From NCBI RefSeq assembly GCF_026242045.1, contig NZ_JAPJDO010000002.1:1-64000 (forward strand): a stretch of DNA of 64,000 nt, given 5' to 3'. Position numbers and translations under genes: made by a program. Origin of the DNA: Mycobacterium pinniadriaticum. Its GTDB lineage: Bacteria > Actinomycetota > Actinomycetes > Mycobacteriales > Mycobacteriaceae. The notes beneath the pieces were generated by a model. The model was not told where the DNA came from, made no database searches, and saw only the letters and a list, made by a program, of their open reading frames with translations. Positions 8,934 through 17,371 of this stretch are shown one piece after another (the first letter of the stretch is position 1; each line of letters starts with the position of its first letter).

Positions 8934-10304
8934 TTACGGCCGACGGGCGATCGCGTCGGCCACGACGGCGATCGGCGACGTGGTGGCCCGTCCGCCCGCC
9001 TCGTGCCGGTCGGCCATCTTGTACGCGGTGTACATCCCGCGCACCCCCAGCCACCGCAACGGCTCGGGTTCCCAGGTGCGGGAGTGGTGGCCGACCCAGG
9101 GCAGTGCGGTCAACGGGGTGGACCGTTTGAGCACCAGATCGGTCAGTGTCCGGCCGGCCAGGTTGGTCGCGGTCACGCCGTGACCGACGTAGCCGCCCGC
9201 CTCGCCCAGACCGGTGACGGGGTCCAGGCTGACCCCGGCCGACCAGTCGCGGGGCACACCGAGTACCCCGCACCAACCGTGGGCGATCGGCACCCCACGC
9301 GTCTGCGGCAGCACCGTGTTGAGCACGCCCGTCAGATAGCCGATGGTGTCCGCACCGACCGCACCGTCGTGGTCGATGCCCGAGGCGTAGCGATACGGCA
9401 CTGCCCGGCCACCGATCGCGATGCGGTCATCGGCGGTGCGCTGTGCGTAGAAGAACCCGTGTGCCAAATCGCCCATCGTTTCCCGCCCGGCCCAGCCGAT
9501 GCTCGCCCAAGTGTCGGCGGGCATCGGCTCGGTGGCGATCATCGCGCTGTTCATCGGCAGCCAACGCCGCCGCAGCCCGGCCATCCGCGCGGTGAACCCC
9601 TCGGTGGCGCGCAGCACGATCGGCGCACGAACCACACCGTGTGGGGTCTGCGCCCGCCCCGGACTGATCGTCGTCACCGGGGTCTGCTCGTAGACCGCAA
9701 CGCCCAGGCGTTCGACGACGTCGGCCAGTCCGCGGGCGAGCTTGGCCGGCTGGATCCGCGCGCAGTGCGGGTTGAACGAGCCGAGCACCAGGCCGTCCAC
9801 CCGGATCCGGTCGGCGGCCTCGGCCGCGGTGAGCATTTCGATACCGTCGGTGCCCCATTCGCGGTCCTCGTCGACCTCGGCCCGCAACCGCTGGGCCTGT
9901 GCCGCGTTGCGGGCCACCTCGAGGTTGCCGCCCTTGACGATGTCGGCATCGATGTTCTCGGCGGCGGCCACCGCGATGACTTCATCGACGGCGGCGTTGA
10001 GGGTCTGCTGCCAGGCCACCACGCTGTCGCGCCCGTACGTCTTGGCCATCAGCCCGCGGTGGCCGGGGGCCAGCCCCGACAGCCAGCCGCCGTTGCGCCC
10101 GGACGCGCCAAAGCCGGCGAACCGGGCCTCCAGCACGGTGATCCGCAGGGACGGGTCGGCCTTCTTCAGGTAGTAGGCGGTCCACAACCCGGTGTAGCCG
10201 GCACCCACGATGCACACGTCGGCGTCGCGGTCGCCGGGCAGGGCGGGACGGGGCTGGGGAAGTTCGGTGAACCAGTGCGATACGGCGCCGTTGATCGTGG
10301 CCAT
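8934..10304 (-). CDS. FAD-dependent amine/D-amino-acid oxidase family oxidoreductase
   Basis: A 456-aa DAO-superfamily flavoenzyme. After a 25-residue N-terminal extension comes the FAD motif DVCIVGAGYTGLWTAYYL, then GASGRNGGWLSG, typical of the OrdL/PuuB group (gamma-glutamylputrescine oxidase-like) that oxidises secondary amines. The C-terminal FAD-binding stretch GGYVGHGVTATNLAGRTL is intact. Neighbours do not indicate the substrate and no putrescine-pathway genes are near. The leftward gene starts at ATG 10304, 24 bp after the preceding methyltransferase gene. Confidence 0.83.
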   Translation of the reverse strand: MATINGAVSHWFTELPQPRPALPGDRDADVCIVGAGYTGLWTAYYLKKADPSLRITVLEARFAGFGASGRNGGWLSGLAPGHRGLMAKTYGRDSVVAWQQTLNAAVDEVIAVAAAENIDADIVKGGNLEVARNAAQAQRLRAEVDEDREWGTDGIEMLTAAEAADRIRVDGLVLGSFNPHCARIQPAKLARGLADVVERLGVAVYEQTPVTTISPGRAQTPHGVVRAPIVLRATEGFTARMAGLRRRWLPMNSAMIATEPMPADTWASIGWAGRETMGDLAHGFFYAQRTADDRIAIGGRAVPYRYASGIDHDGAVGADTIGYLTGVLNTVLPQTRGVPIAHGWCGVLGVPRDWSAGVSLDPVTGLGEAGGYVGHGVTATNLAGRTLTDLVLKRSTPLTALPWVGHHSRTWEPEPLRWLGVRGMYTAYKMADRHEAGGRATTSPIAVVADAIARRP

Positions 10305-10328
10305 GGCGAGAATCTTGGCAGCTGGCGC

Positions 10329-11144
10329 TCAGAACGCGTAACGGTGATACTGCGCCATCGTCTTCAATGCCGGTACCAGGGCCATCACCCGGGCCATCAC
10401 CCGATAGTTGCGCGGCACGTCGCGAAAGCTGTCCGCCTCGAAGGGAGACAGCCAGGCCAGCAGCCGCGCTCCGGGCACTGCCGCGAGTATGTCGTCGGGG
10501 CCGTCGATCCCCCAGTGCAATGTCGAACCCGACCGCCGGACCACGCTGTTGAGCCACTGATTGCGAACACCGAACCGGTTGAAAGCATCGAACTGCAGCT
10601 CACCGGAAGGGGAACGGTCCACAATCCGACGCAGCAGCGCGATGCCGTCCGATTCGGTGAGGTACATGGTCAGGCCCTCAGCGAGGGCGAGCACCGGACG
10701 GTCGGCGGCGATCTGATCGAGCCAGCCGGGGTCGGTGACCGACGCAGCGATTCGGTGATAGTGCGCTCGCTGCGGGTAGATCTGTTCGCGCAGCTGCATG
10801 ATCGACGGGTAGTCGACGTCGTACCACTCGACGCCCGGCCCGGGGTCGAGCCGGTAGACGCGGCTGTCCAATCCAGCGCCGAGATGCAGAACGACGGCGC
10901 GCTCGTGGCGGGCCAGGAACTGCCGGGCCCACGTGTCGAAATGCAGGGCGCGAGTGGTCACCGCCGGGGACATCCGGTCGGTGATGGTCGTCTTGGTCCA
11001 GTCATAGTCGATGTGAGCCACCGCATCCATGGCCCAGACGTCTCGCAAGATGGGCTGTTGGCGTTGGGCATCGAGGGCTTTGGCGTACAACGTCGCCAAC
11101 ATCGTCTGTGGCGGACCGTGCAGATCGACCGTGATTCTCGGCAC
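10329..11144 (-). CDS. SAM-dependent O-methyltransferase (TcmP / leucine carboxyl methyltransferase-like)
   Basis: A 271-aa class I methyltransferase. The SAM-binding loop is VLHLGAGLDSRVYRLDPGPG, followed by EWYDVDYP and the acidic strand LALAEGLTMYL. This pattern is shared with TcmP polyketide O-methyltransferases and with leucine carboxyl methyltransferase folds. The substrate is unknown. The start is GTG 11144. The gene is leftward and close to the oxidase gene, possibly in one transcript. Confidence 0.8.
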   Translation of the reverse strand: MPRITVDLHGPPQTMLATLYAKALDAQRQQPILRDVWAMDAVAHIDYDWTKTTITDRMSPAVTTRALHFDTWARQFLARHERAVVLHLGAGLDSRVYRLDPGPGVEWYDVDYPSIMQLREQIYPQRAHYHRIAASVTDPGWLDQIAADRPVLALAEGLTMYLTESDGIALLRRIVDRSPSGELQFDAFNRFGVRNQWLNSVVRRSGSTLHWGIDGPDDILAAVPGARLLAWLSPFEADSFRDVPRNYRVMARVMALVPALKTMAQYHRYAF

Positions 11145-11165
11145 GGACGCCAGGCTAGCCCGGCG

Positions 11166-11531
11166 TCACTGAACGATCAGCTGGCCGTGCATCATCGGGT
11201 GATAGGTGCAGTGGAAGGCATAGGTTCCGGGCTGACTCGGCGCGGTGAACGTGGCGGTGCCCTTGCCGTCGACCTCCACGTTGAACGCGTTGCCGGTGTC
11301 GGCGGTGACGGTGTGTTCGGCGCCGTCGGAGTTGGTCACGGTCACCGTGGCGCCCGGCGGCACCGCGGCGGGCGAGGTGTATTTGAAGTCGGCGATGTTG
11401 ACCGTTGCACCGTTGGCGACGGGCGTCGATGCGGGCGAGGATGTCGCCGGCGCCGGTGTCGGCGTCGTCCCTGCGGAGCACCCGGCCAGGACCATCATGC
11501 TGGCGAGCAGTGCGACTATGCGTGGCGTCAT
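11166..11531 (-). CDS. Cupredoxin-domain lipoprotein
   Basis: A 121-aa exported protein. Residues 1-18 form a lipoprotein signal with lipobox LAGC, then a Pro/Thr/Ala-rich linker of about 25 residues and one plastocyanin-like domain. Type-1 copper ligands are visible: His in GAEHTVTAD, then Cys, His and Met in HCTYHPMMHG. It is probably an outer-face copper or electron carrier anchored to the membrane. ATG 11531 begins the signal peptide; the longer frame lacks one. It lies 21 bp before the methyltransferase start. Confidence 0.85.
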   Translation of the reverse strand: MTPRIVALLASMMVLAGCSAGTTPTPAPATSSPASTPVANGATVNIADFKYTSPAAVPPGATVTVTNSDGAEHTVTADTGNAFNVEVDGKGTATFTAPSQPGTYAFHCTYHPMMHGQLIVQ

Positions 11532-11562
11532 ACGCGGGACACGTAATCGTCGCGACGCCGGT

Positions 11563-12585
11563 TCAGTCCGGCTTGGCGGCCTTCGCCCGTTGTTTGGCCG
11601 ACCGCAGACCGACCCAGAAGCGCGCGGCCTCGCGGATGGACTCCTCGACCGGGCGGGGTTGCCAGCCCAGTTCGCGGACGGCCTTGCCATGGTCCAGCGG
11701 GCCTTCGGCCCGCATCAGCCGCAGCGAGCCCAGCGACAGCTTCTCGTCGGTGCCGCGGAGCCTGGCTTTGGCGGTCCCCAACGCTGCCAGCGCGTAGGCG
11801 GCGGGCAGCGGGATCGTCTTGGCCGGGGGTGGAACGCCGGCCTCCTGCGCCGCGATCCGCGCCACGTCGGCATTGCTGATCATCTTCTCCGAGATCAGGT
11901 AGCGCTCCCCGACCCGGCCACGCTCGGCGGCCAGGATCATCGCGCGGGCGGCGTCGTCGACGCCGACGGCTTCCAGTTCGATGCCGCCCATGACGAACGG
12001 CAGCTTGCCGAACGCCGCCCCGGCGATGATCGCACCGTGCGGGGTGCGGCCCCAGTCGCCGCTGCCGTAGGTCGTGGACACGCACATCGCGATGGCGGGC
12101 AGCCCCTGCTCGCGCGCGTAGCGCAGCACCAGCTCCTCAGCCTGCACCCGCGAGCGGACGTAGGGCGTCAGACCGCGGTCGACGATCATGTCGTCTTCGC
12201 TGGCCGTCCTGCCCCTGCGGCGGCCGACAGTGACGTAGCTGCTAGTGAAGACGAATCGATGTAAGCCCGAGCCCTTGGCGATCTCGAGGACGTTGCGGGT
12301 GCCCTCGACATTGGTGTGAAACAGCGGCGCGGGATCCCGCAGCCACCCCCGGGTGTCGACGACGCAGTAGTAGACGTCGTCGCAGCCGTCCATCGCCGCG
12401 CGCAACACCTCGTTGTCCCAGATGTCACCGACGAACCGCTGCACGTCGAGGTCGTCGATGGAGAGGGTGGACGCACCGTCCCGCACCATCACCCGAACCT
12501 GATGCCCGTCGGCGACGAGTTGGCGGGTGACGTGCGAGCCGAGGAAGCCGTTGGCCCCGATGACGAGTTTGGGCGCGGTACTCAC
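11563..12585 (-). CDS. NAD-dependent epimerase/dehydratase (extended SDR)
   Basis: A 340-aa extended short-chain dehydrogenase with the Rossmann motif GANGFLGSHVTRQL, FTSSYVTVG around the catalytic Ser, and a region resembling dihydroflavonol-reductase/3-beta-HSD-like enzymes. The usual YxxxK is not obvious; the stretch YVRSRVQAEE occupies that place with Tyr but Arg at the Lys position, so catalysis may be altered. GTG 12585 overlaps the stop of the SnoaL-like gene by 4 bp (GTGA), so the two are translationally coupled and share the KstR-type box at 13093. A steroid or lipid role is inferred from that box. Confidence 0.78.
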   Translation of the reverse strand: MSTAPKLVIGANGFLGSHVTRQLVADGHQVRVMVRDGASTLSIDDLDVQRFVGDIWDNEVLRAAMDGCDDVYYCVVDTRGWLRDPAPLFHTNVEGTRNVLEIAKGSGLHRFVFTSSYVTVGRRRGRTASEDDMIVDRGLTPYVRSRVQAEELVLRYAREQGLPAIAMCVSTTYGSGDWGRTPHGAIIAGAAFGKLPFVMGGIELEAVGVDDAARAMILAAERGRVGERYLISEKMISNADVARIAAQEAGVPPPAKTIPLPAAYALAALGTAKARLRGTDEKLSLGSLRLMRAEGPLDHGKAVRELGWQPRPVEESIREAARFWVGLRSAKQRAKAAKPD

Positions 12586-13082
12586 TTCTGCCCGCCGTTG
12601 GCACGCATCCAGGCGGCCGCCTCGTCGTCGAGCGTGCCGAGTTCCTGGGCCTTCTTGCACCACTTCATCCCGGCCGACAGAAAGCGCAGTGGGTTGTAGA
12701 TGTCCTCCTCTCGTGACCACAGCCCGTCCCCGGCATAGGTGAGGATCGTGATGTTGGTGGCGCTGATGATCGTGCCGTCGCCGGGGTCGCGCATCGGGTT
12801 GTCGAGTTCGCAGATGACCCGCCCGGTGTCCTCGTCGACCACCGACCACAGCGCGGGGAACTCCGTCATGTGGCTGCCGGGAAAGGCGTTCATGGTCCGA
12901 TTGATCCAGGCCCGCACCTCGTCGCGGCCCTTCATCGTGCCCATCGCGTGCTCGATGTAGTCGACATCGGGGGTGTACTGATTGACCCAGGCGTCCCAGT
13001 CGCGGGTTCGGGCCGCTTCGGCGACCGTCTCCTCGAAAGTTGCGAAAGCTTCGGTCAGTTCTTCACGAGAGAATCGCGCCAC
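12582..13082 (-). CDS. SnoaL/NTF2-like protein
   Basis: A 166-aa alpha+beta-barrel protein of the NTF2/SnoaL superfamily (TRDWDAWVNQYTPDVDYIEH, then GRDEVRAWINRTM). Family members are small hydratases, isomerases or cyclases, including ketosteroid isomerase relatives. The KstR-type box starts 11 bp upstream of the ATG and the next gene is an NAD-dependent SDR, which supports a role in steroid or related ring/side-chain metabolism. No specific reaction can be assigned. Confidence 0.78.
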   Translation of the reverse strand: MARFSREELTEAFATFEETVAEAARTRDWDAWVNQYTPDVDYIEHAMGTMKGRDEVRAWINRTMNAFPGSHMTEFPALWSVVDEDTGRVICELDNPMRDPGDGTIISATNITILTYAGDGLWSREEDIYNPLRFLSAGMKWCKKAQELGTLDDEAAAWMRANGGQK

Positions 13083-13092
13083 AAGATCAAAC

Positions 13093-13106
13093 TAGAACAC
13101 GTTCTA
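13093..13106 (-). promoter_or_regulatory. KstR-type operator
   Basis: TAGAACACGTTCTA is an exact match to the published KstR consensus TnnAACnnGTTnnA of the mycobacterial cholesterol regulon. It is 11 bp upstream of the SnoaL-like start and extends as an imperfect palindrome (CTAGAAC ... GTTCTACTAG). Confidence 0.78.
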
Positions 13107-13201
13107 CTAGTCCTTGTCGAGGAATTGAGCGCAGGCAGGGGCATTTCTGACGGATCGGTGACACGGGAGTATCCGAACGGTCCTCCACCGTTGAACCGGG
13201 C

Positions 13202-13669
13202 ATGCCGCACGATTATCACCGCAATCCCGCCGCCGTCTCCGCGCTGGATCCCGAGCGGTATCGGGTGACTCAGGAGAACGGCACCGAGCGCGCATTCACC
13301 GGCGCGTACTGGGACAACCACGAGCCCGGCATCTACGTCGACGTCGTCTCCGGTGAGCCGTTGTTCGCCTCGGTGGACAAGTTCGACAGCGGCTCCGGAT
13401 GGCCCAGTTTCACCAAACCGATCGAGGCGTCCAACGTGGTGACCAAACGGGACTTCAGTCACCTGATGGTCCGCACCGAGGTCCGCTCGGCAAACGGCGA
13501 CAGTCACCTGGGTCATGTGTTCACCGACGGACCACGTGCCGAGGGTGGGTTGCGCTACTGCATCAACTCCGCTTCGCTGAAGTTCATCAGACTCGACGAC
13601 CTCGAGGCACAGGGCTACGGCGAGTACAAGAGCTTGTTCGAGACTTCCAAGGAGGACGCACGTGAGTGA
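13202..13669 (+). CDS. msrB: Peptide methionine-(R)-S-oxide reductase
   Basis: A 155-aa MsrB that reduces the R-sulfoxide of methionine. The core motifs are [21 protein letters not shown] and the catalytic [11 protein letters not shown]. It has only one cysteine in the whole protein, so both CxxC zinc sites and the usual resolving cysteine are missing; turnover would need direct reduction by a thiol partner. The last 8 bp overlap msrA, giving an msrB-msrA operon that covers both stereoisomers. Confidence 0.92.
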   Translation: MPHDYHRNPAAVSALDPERYRVTQENGTERAFTGAYWDNHEPGIYVDVVSGEPLFASVDKFDSGSGWPSFTKPIEASNVVTKRDFSHLMVRTEVRSANGDSHLGHVFTDGPRAEGGLRYCINSASLKFIRLDDLEAQGYGEYKSLFETSKEDARE

Positions 13670-14171
13670 CTACGAGAGAGCGATCCTGGCCGGGGGCTGC
13701 TTCTGGGGCATGCAGGACCTGATCCGCCGCCAGCCCGGAGTGGTATCCACCCGGGTTGGTTACACCGGCGGCCACAACGACCATCCCACTTACCGCAATC
13801 ATCCCGGCCACGCCGAGGCGGTCGAGATCGTCTACGACCCGACCCAGACCGACTTCCGCGCGCTGCTCGAGTTCTTCTTCCAGATCCATGATCCGAGCAC
13901 CAAGAACCGGCAGGGCAATGACGTCGGCACCAGCTACCGCTCGGCGATCTTCTATCTCGGCGACGACCAGAAGCAGGTCGCGCTGGACACCATCGCCGAT
14001 GTCGACGCATCCGGGCTGTGGCCGGGCAAGGTGGTCACCGAGGTGACCCCTGCCGGCGACTTCTGGGACGCCGAGCCGGAGCATCAGGACTATCTACTGC
14101 ACTATCCGAACGGGTACACCTGCCACTTCCCGCGACCGGGTTGGAAGCTGCCGAAGCGGGCACAGATCTAG
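13662..14171 (+). CDS. msrA: Peptide methionine-(S)-S-oxide reductase
   Basis: A 169-aa MsrA with catalytic AGGCFWGMQ (Cys13), the GYTGG loop, and [15 protein letters not shown] second cysteine in GYTCHFPRP near the C-terminus may resolve the sulfenate. The start is GTG 13662 inside the msrB 3' end, indicating translational coupling. A hairpin at 14186-14219 ends the operon. Confidence 0.94.
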   Translation: MSDYERAILAGGCFWGMQDLIRRQPGVVSTRVGYTGGHNDHPTYRNHPGHAEAVEIVYDPTQTDFRALLEFFFQIHDPSTKNRQGNDVGTSYRSAIFYLGDDQKQVALDTIADVDASGLWPGKVVTEVTPAGDFWDAEPEHQDYLLHYPNGYTCHFPRPGWKLPKRAQI

Positions 14172-14185
14172 GTCGCATTCACAGC

Positions 14186-14219
14186 AAGTAGCGGGCCGCT
14201 GGTGGGCGGCCCTCTACTT
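14186..14219 (+). terminator. Hairpin terminator after msrBA
   Basis: The 14-nt arms 14186-14199 and 14206-14219 pair at 13 of 14 positions around a 6-nt loop, 15 bp after the msrA stop. Confidence 0.7.
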
Positions 14220-14224
14220 CGCGT

Positions 14225-15225
14225 GTGCATGAAGCGCGCCGACGCCAAGGCATCGATCGGGCCCTTTTCGGGATCCCGACGTGGACGCGCAGGTGGTGTA
14301 TGACGCCGTCTATCCCCAAACCGCGCCCAACGTCGAACCGTCGGCCCGGCCCTTCACCGAGATCCCCGGTGCCATTCACGGCATCATCGGTTTTCGGTCT
14401 GGCAGGTCGCCTACGGCGGCATCGTGCGCAGCGCCAGCGTCGACGCGCGGACCGGTCGGGTCTTTGTCGCCGCGACGGACGAGGAGTCCGGCCACGGCGC
14501 GCTTACGCCTTTGACTACCAACCGGCCACACCATTCGGGCCCGGAGCGACCAACGTCGCGTTCATCACCCAGATGGGACCGGGCAGCGGGTCGAGTCCCA
14601 CCGTGTCGGCCGACGGCACTCAGGTGTACGCGAGCGACAACGATGGCGTGCTGTACGCCTTCAATACCCGAACCGGCACGATCGACTGGTCGACGCAGTC
14701 CAACGCGGAGGCCGCTTCCGTCGCAGTCGACAAGACTGGCAATGTCTACGTGCCGACTCGCAACAACGTCATGACATCCTTCGACTCGAGTGGCGAAAAG
14801 CGTTGGGATGCTGACGTTTCGGGCCTCCTGGCGATGATGCCGGTCAGTCCGACGCTGGGCGCTCCGGTCGCGGTCGGCGGCGGCAACCCGGCGGTGGTCA
14901 ACGGGGCGGTCGTCGAATCGGTCATCTACGGCAACAACGTGGATCTCCAAGGCCGAACGGTCTTCGTACCCGGTTCGTGCGGCCCTGGTCGAATTCGATC
15001 CTGAAACCGGCGTCGGGCTGCGCAACATCTGCTACACCACAGAAGGGACCGAGGGGATTCTCAACATCGCACCGAACGGCAACATCTACGCCAGCATCGG
15101 TGCCATCACCGACACCTCGCTGGCCCCAGTTGCCCCGTACCTGAACACCCTGTTGCCTACCCGGCTACACCGTTCTGACACCAGGCGGTGGGGTCAACCT
15201 GTTCGCTCCCGTGACGTCGACGTAG
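14225..15225 (+). pseudogene. Degenerate PQQ-like beta-propeller protein gene
   Basis: Coding-like sequence continues across about 1 kb but changes frame at least four times: DAQVVYDAVYPQTAPNVEP near 14281-14395, then GIVRSASVDARTGRVFVAA near 14397-14500, then ASDNDGVLYAFNTRTGTIDW within 14510-14975, then VEFDPETGVGLRNICYTT near 14976-15150, and finally PGGGVNLFAPVTST ending at TAG 15223. The repeats (YAFNTRTGTIDW type) resemble PQQ-binding-like propeller blades of exported proteins. No signal peptide remains at the 5' end, which also seems truncated. Independent sequencing errors could mimic this, but four shifts in a window that is otherwise clean favour real decay. Confidence 0.72.
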
Positions 15226-15236
15226 CAATTCCGGCC

Positions 15237-15292
15237 GAGCAGACGCAAAGTGGTCGCAACTCCCGGCGTGTCGGAGTCCTTTACGTCTGCTC
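15237..15292. terminator. Inverted repeat abutting the P450 stop codon
   Basis: GAGCAGACGCAAAG (15237-15250) pairs with 15279-15292 at 13 of 14 positions, with a 28-nt loop. The outer arm sequence and the position directly before a leftward stop codon match the hairpin at 109-151, so both belong to one repeat family. Confidence 0.65.
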
Positions 15293-15295
15293 GCG

Positions 15296-16627
15296 CTAGG
15301 AACCGCGTCGATACACCACGACGCGTCCACCCTTCTTGGGCGTGAACGCCACGCCGCGCGAATGCCATTTCTCGCCCGGCGCGGTTGTCGTCGCAATAGT
15401 GAAGTGGCGCAATACCGTCCGTAGGACGACATCCATCTCCATGTTGGCGAAGGCGGCGCCAATGCAGCGGCGGGTACCGCCGCCGAACGGCACCCACGCA
15501 AAGGTGTTGGGCTTGGCGTCGAGGAAGCGCTGCGGGTCGAACCGCTCCGGATCGGGGAAGATCTCCGGGTTCTCATGCAGCTGACACAGGCTGACCATCA
15601 CCGAATACCCCTGTGGCACCCGCCATTCGCCGAGTTCGTAGATCGGCGCCTCGACGTGCCGGCCGGAGAAATCGATCACCGTCCGGTTGCGCTGGACCTC
15701 GAAAATGGTGGCCTGCCGGTAGGTGTTGTCGTCGGTTTCGGCCTCCGCGACCAGTCGACGCAGCACATCCGGGTGCCGGGAGATCCGCTCGAATGCCCAC
15801 GCCAGCGTGGAGGCCGTGGTCTCGTGGCCGGCGGCCAGCAGCGTCAGCAACTCGTCGCCGATCTCGCCGCGCGTCATCTTCGACCCGTCTTCGTAAGTGC
15901 TGCGCAAGAACAGCGACAAGACGTCGGTGCGATCCTCGAGATTGGGGTCGTTCTGCGCCCGGCTCACCAGGGTGTCGACCAGACTCTCGTATTCGCGACG
16001 GTATTCAGCGAGCTTTCCCCAAGGGGTCCAGCGCAATTCGCGCTTAGGTGCCGGCAACACCGCCAGCCGGGAGCCAAGGGTGACCCACCGCGGGATGAGG
16101 TCCCGCAGACGTTCCAACTCGACGCCGTCGGCACCGAAGATCGCCCGCAGGATGATGTTCAGGGTGATATGCATCATCGGTTCGAGAGTGGCGAATTCCG
16201 TGCCGTCGGGCCATGACTCGATCTCACGAAGCGTCTCCTCGACCACGATCTGTTCGTAGGCCTTGATGCTCTTGCCGTGAAACGGCGGAGTGAGGAGCTT
16301 GCGCCGGACCCGGTGTTCGGCACCGTCGAGGGCGAACACCGATCCCGGACCGAGAAGTCGGCTCAGATTCGGCTGGATGTTGTACAGCACATCGGGACTG
16401 GTGGTGAAAATCTGTTTGGTCAGTGCGGGGTCGGAGACGAAAACGGTGTCGCCGAAAACGGGCACCCGCACCGTGAGGCAGCGCCCGTAGCGCCGGGACA
16501 GCCAGTCCGTCATCGGCCGTCGAGCCACGATGAAGGCCGGCCTGAGCAGGACATCAGGCAGACCCGGCTTGGGTGGCAGCTTTGGTTCGGTATTGACCGG
16601 CAGGTCGACGATCGGCGCTTCGCTCAT
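15296..16627 (-). CDS. Cytochrome P450 (CYP138-like)
   Basis: A 443-aa soluble P450. Visible motifs are the I-helix AGHETTAS, the K-helix ExxR in EVQRNRTV, PERFDPQRF, and the heme loop FGGGTRRCIGAAFA with the proximal Cys. Long shared stretches (NIQPNLSRLLGPGSVFALDG, PPFHGKS, MMHITLNIILRAIFGA) resemble M. tuberculosis CYP138 (Rv0136) as I remember it; its substrate is unknown. ATG 16627 is preceded by GGAGGG; an upstream TTG at 16645 is less likely. It is divergent from a TetR gene across a promoter region rich in GGTAC half-sites, so local repression is likely. Confidence 0.88.
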   Translation of the reverse strand: MSEAPIVDLPVNTEPKLPPKPGLPDVLLRPAFIVARRPMTDWLSRRYGRCLTVRVPVFGDTVFVSDPALTKQIFTTSPDVLYNIQPNLSRLLGPGSVFALDGAEHRVRRKLLTPPFHGKSIKAYEQIVVEETLREIESWPDGTEFATLEPMMHITLNIILRAIFGADGVELERLRDLIPRWVTLGSRLAVLPAPKRELRWTPWGKLAEYRREYESLVDTLVSRAQNDPNLEDRTDVLSLFLRSTYEDGSKMTRGEIGDELLTLLAAGHETTASTLAWAFERISRHPDVLRRLVAEAETDDNTYRQATIFEVQRNRTVIDFSGRHVEAPIYELGEWRVPQGYSVMVSLCQLHENPEIFPDPERFDPQRFLDAKPNTFAWVPFGGGTRRCIGAAFANMEMDVVLRTVLRHFTIATTTAPGEKWHSRGVAFTPKKGGRVVVYRRGS

Positions 16628-16655
16628 CGGTGAGGGCCCTCCCAAACACTGGCGC

Positions 16656-16721
16656 GGTACTGCGTTGTACCACTAGTTTATGAGGTACGGTACTCTTCGG
16701 TACCACCCCTGACAAGGGGTG
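16656..16721. promoter_or_regulatory. P450/tetR divergent operator region
   Basis: Five GGTAC/GTACC half-sites lie at 16656, 16667, 16684, 16689 and 16699-16704, followed by a second inverted repeat, CACCCCT-gaca-AGGGGTG (16704-16721). The cluster is between two divergent genes and is the obvious target of the adjacent TetR. Confidence 0.5.
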
Positions 16722-16753
16722 CGGACAATCGGTCGGCAACGGAAAGGAGCCGG

Positions 16754-17371
16754 ATGACCACCACGGCTGCTCCCGAGGTCACCCCGGCCGGCCGCAACGA
16801 CGACTTCCGACAGCGGCTCCTCGACGGGCTGGCGACCTCCATCGATGAGCGCGGCTACCGCGACACCACGGTCGCCGACATCGTCCGGTACGCCCGCACT
16901 TCCAAGCGCACGTTCTACAGCCAGTTCGCCACCAAGGAGGACTGCTTCGCCGAGCTGCTCACCGCCAACAACGACCAGCTGGTTGCCACCATCCGCGACG
17001 CCGTCGACCCGCGCGCACCCTGGCCCGATCAGGTTCGGCAGGCCGTCGTCGCCTACGTGTACACCATCGAGGAGCGGCCGGCCATCACCTTGAGCTGGAT
17101 CCGCGAGCTTCCCGCGCTCGGCGAATATGCCCGGCCCACCCTACGAAAGGGATTCAGCAGGCTCGCCACGATGATCGTCGACCTGAGCGCCAACGAGGGC
17201 TTCCGCGCCGCCGGCCTCGCCCCGATCTCGCATGCGGCGGCGGTGATTCTGGTCGGCGGCCTGCGTGAACTCACCGCACAGACCGTCGAGGACGGTGACC
17301 CGGTCACCGACATCATCGAGCCGGCACTGGCCGTGTCACTGGCCCTGTTGGGACCGAAGACTACGACGTGA
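16754..17371 (+). CDS. TetR-family regulator
   Basis: A 205-aa protein with an N-terminal TetR helix-turn-helix (TVADIVRYARTSKRTFYSQFATKEDCFAELL, residues about 37-70) and a variable ligand domain. AAGGAG precedes ATG 16754. It is divergent from the P450 gene with 126 bp between starts, so it probably regulates the P450 and itself. The 3' end overlaps the convergent C39-like gene by 11 bp. Confidence 0.87.
   Translation: MTTTAAPEVTPAGRNDDFRQRLLDGLATSIDERGYRDTTVADIVRYARTSKRTFYSQFATKEDCFAELLTANNDQLVATIRDAVDPRAPWPDQVRQAVVAYVYTIEERPAITLSWIRELPALGEYARPTLRKGFSRLATMIVDLSANEGFRAAGLAPISHAAAVILVGGLRELTAQTVEDGDPVTDIIEPALAVSLALLGPKTTT

Noticed and set aside
8862..11546. An 894-codon rightward open frame
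   Set aside because: It runs antisense to the FAD oxidase, methyltransferase and cupredoxin genes, is His/Gly/Arg-rich with no recognisable domain, and is the usual open mirror frame of high-GC DNA.
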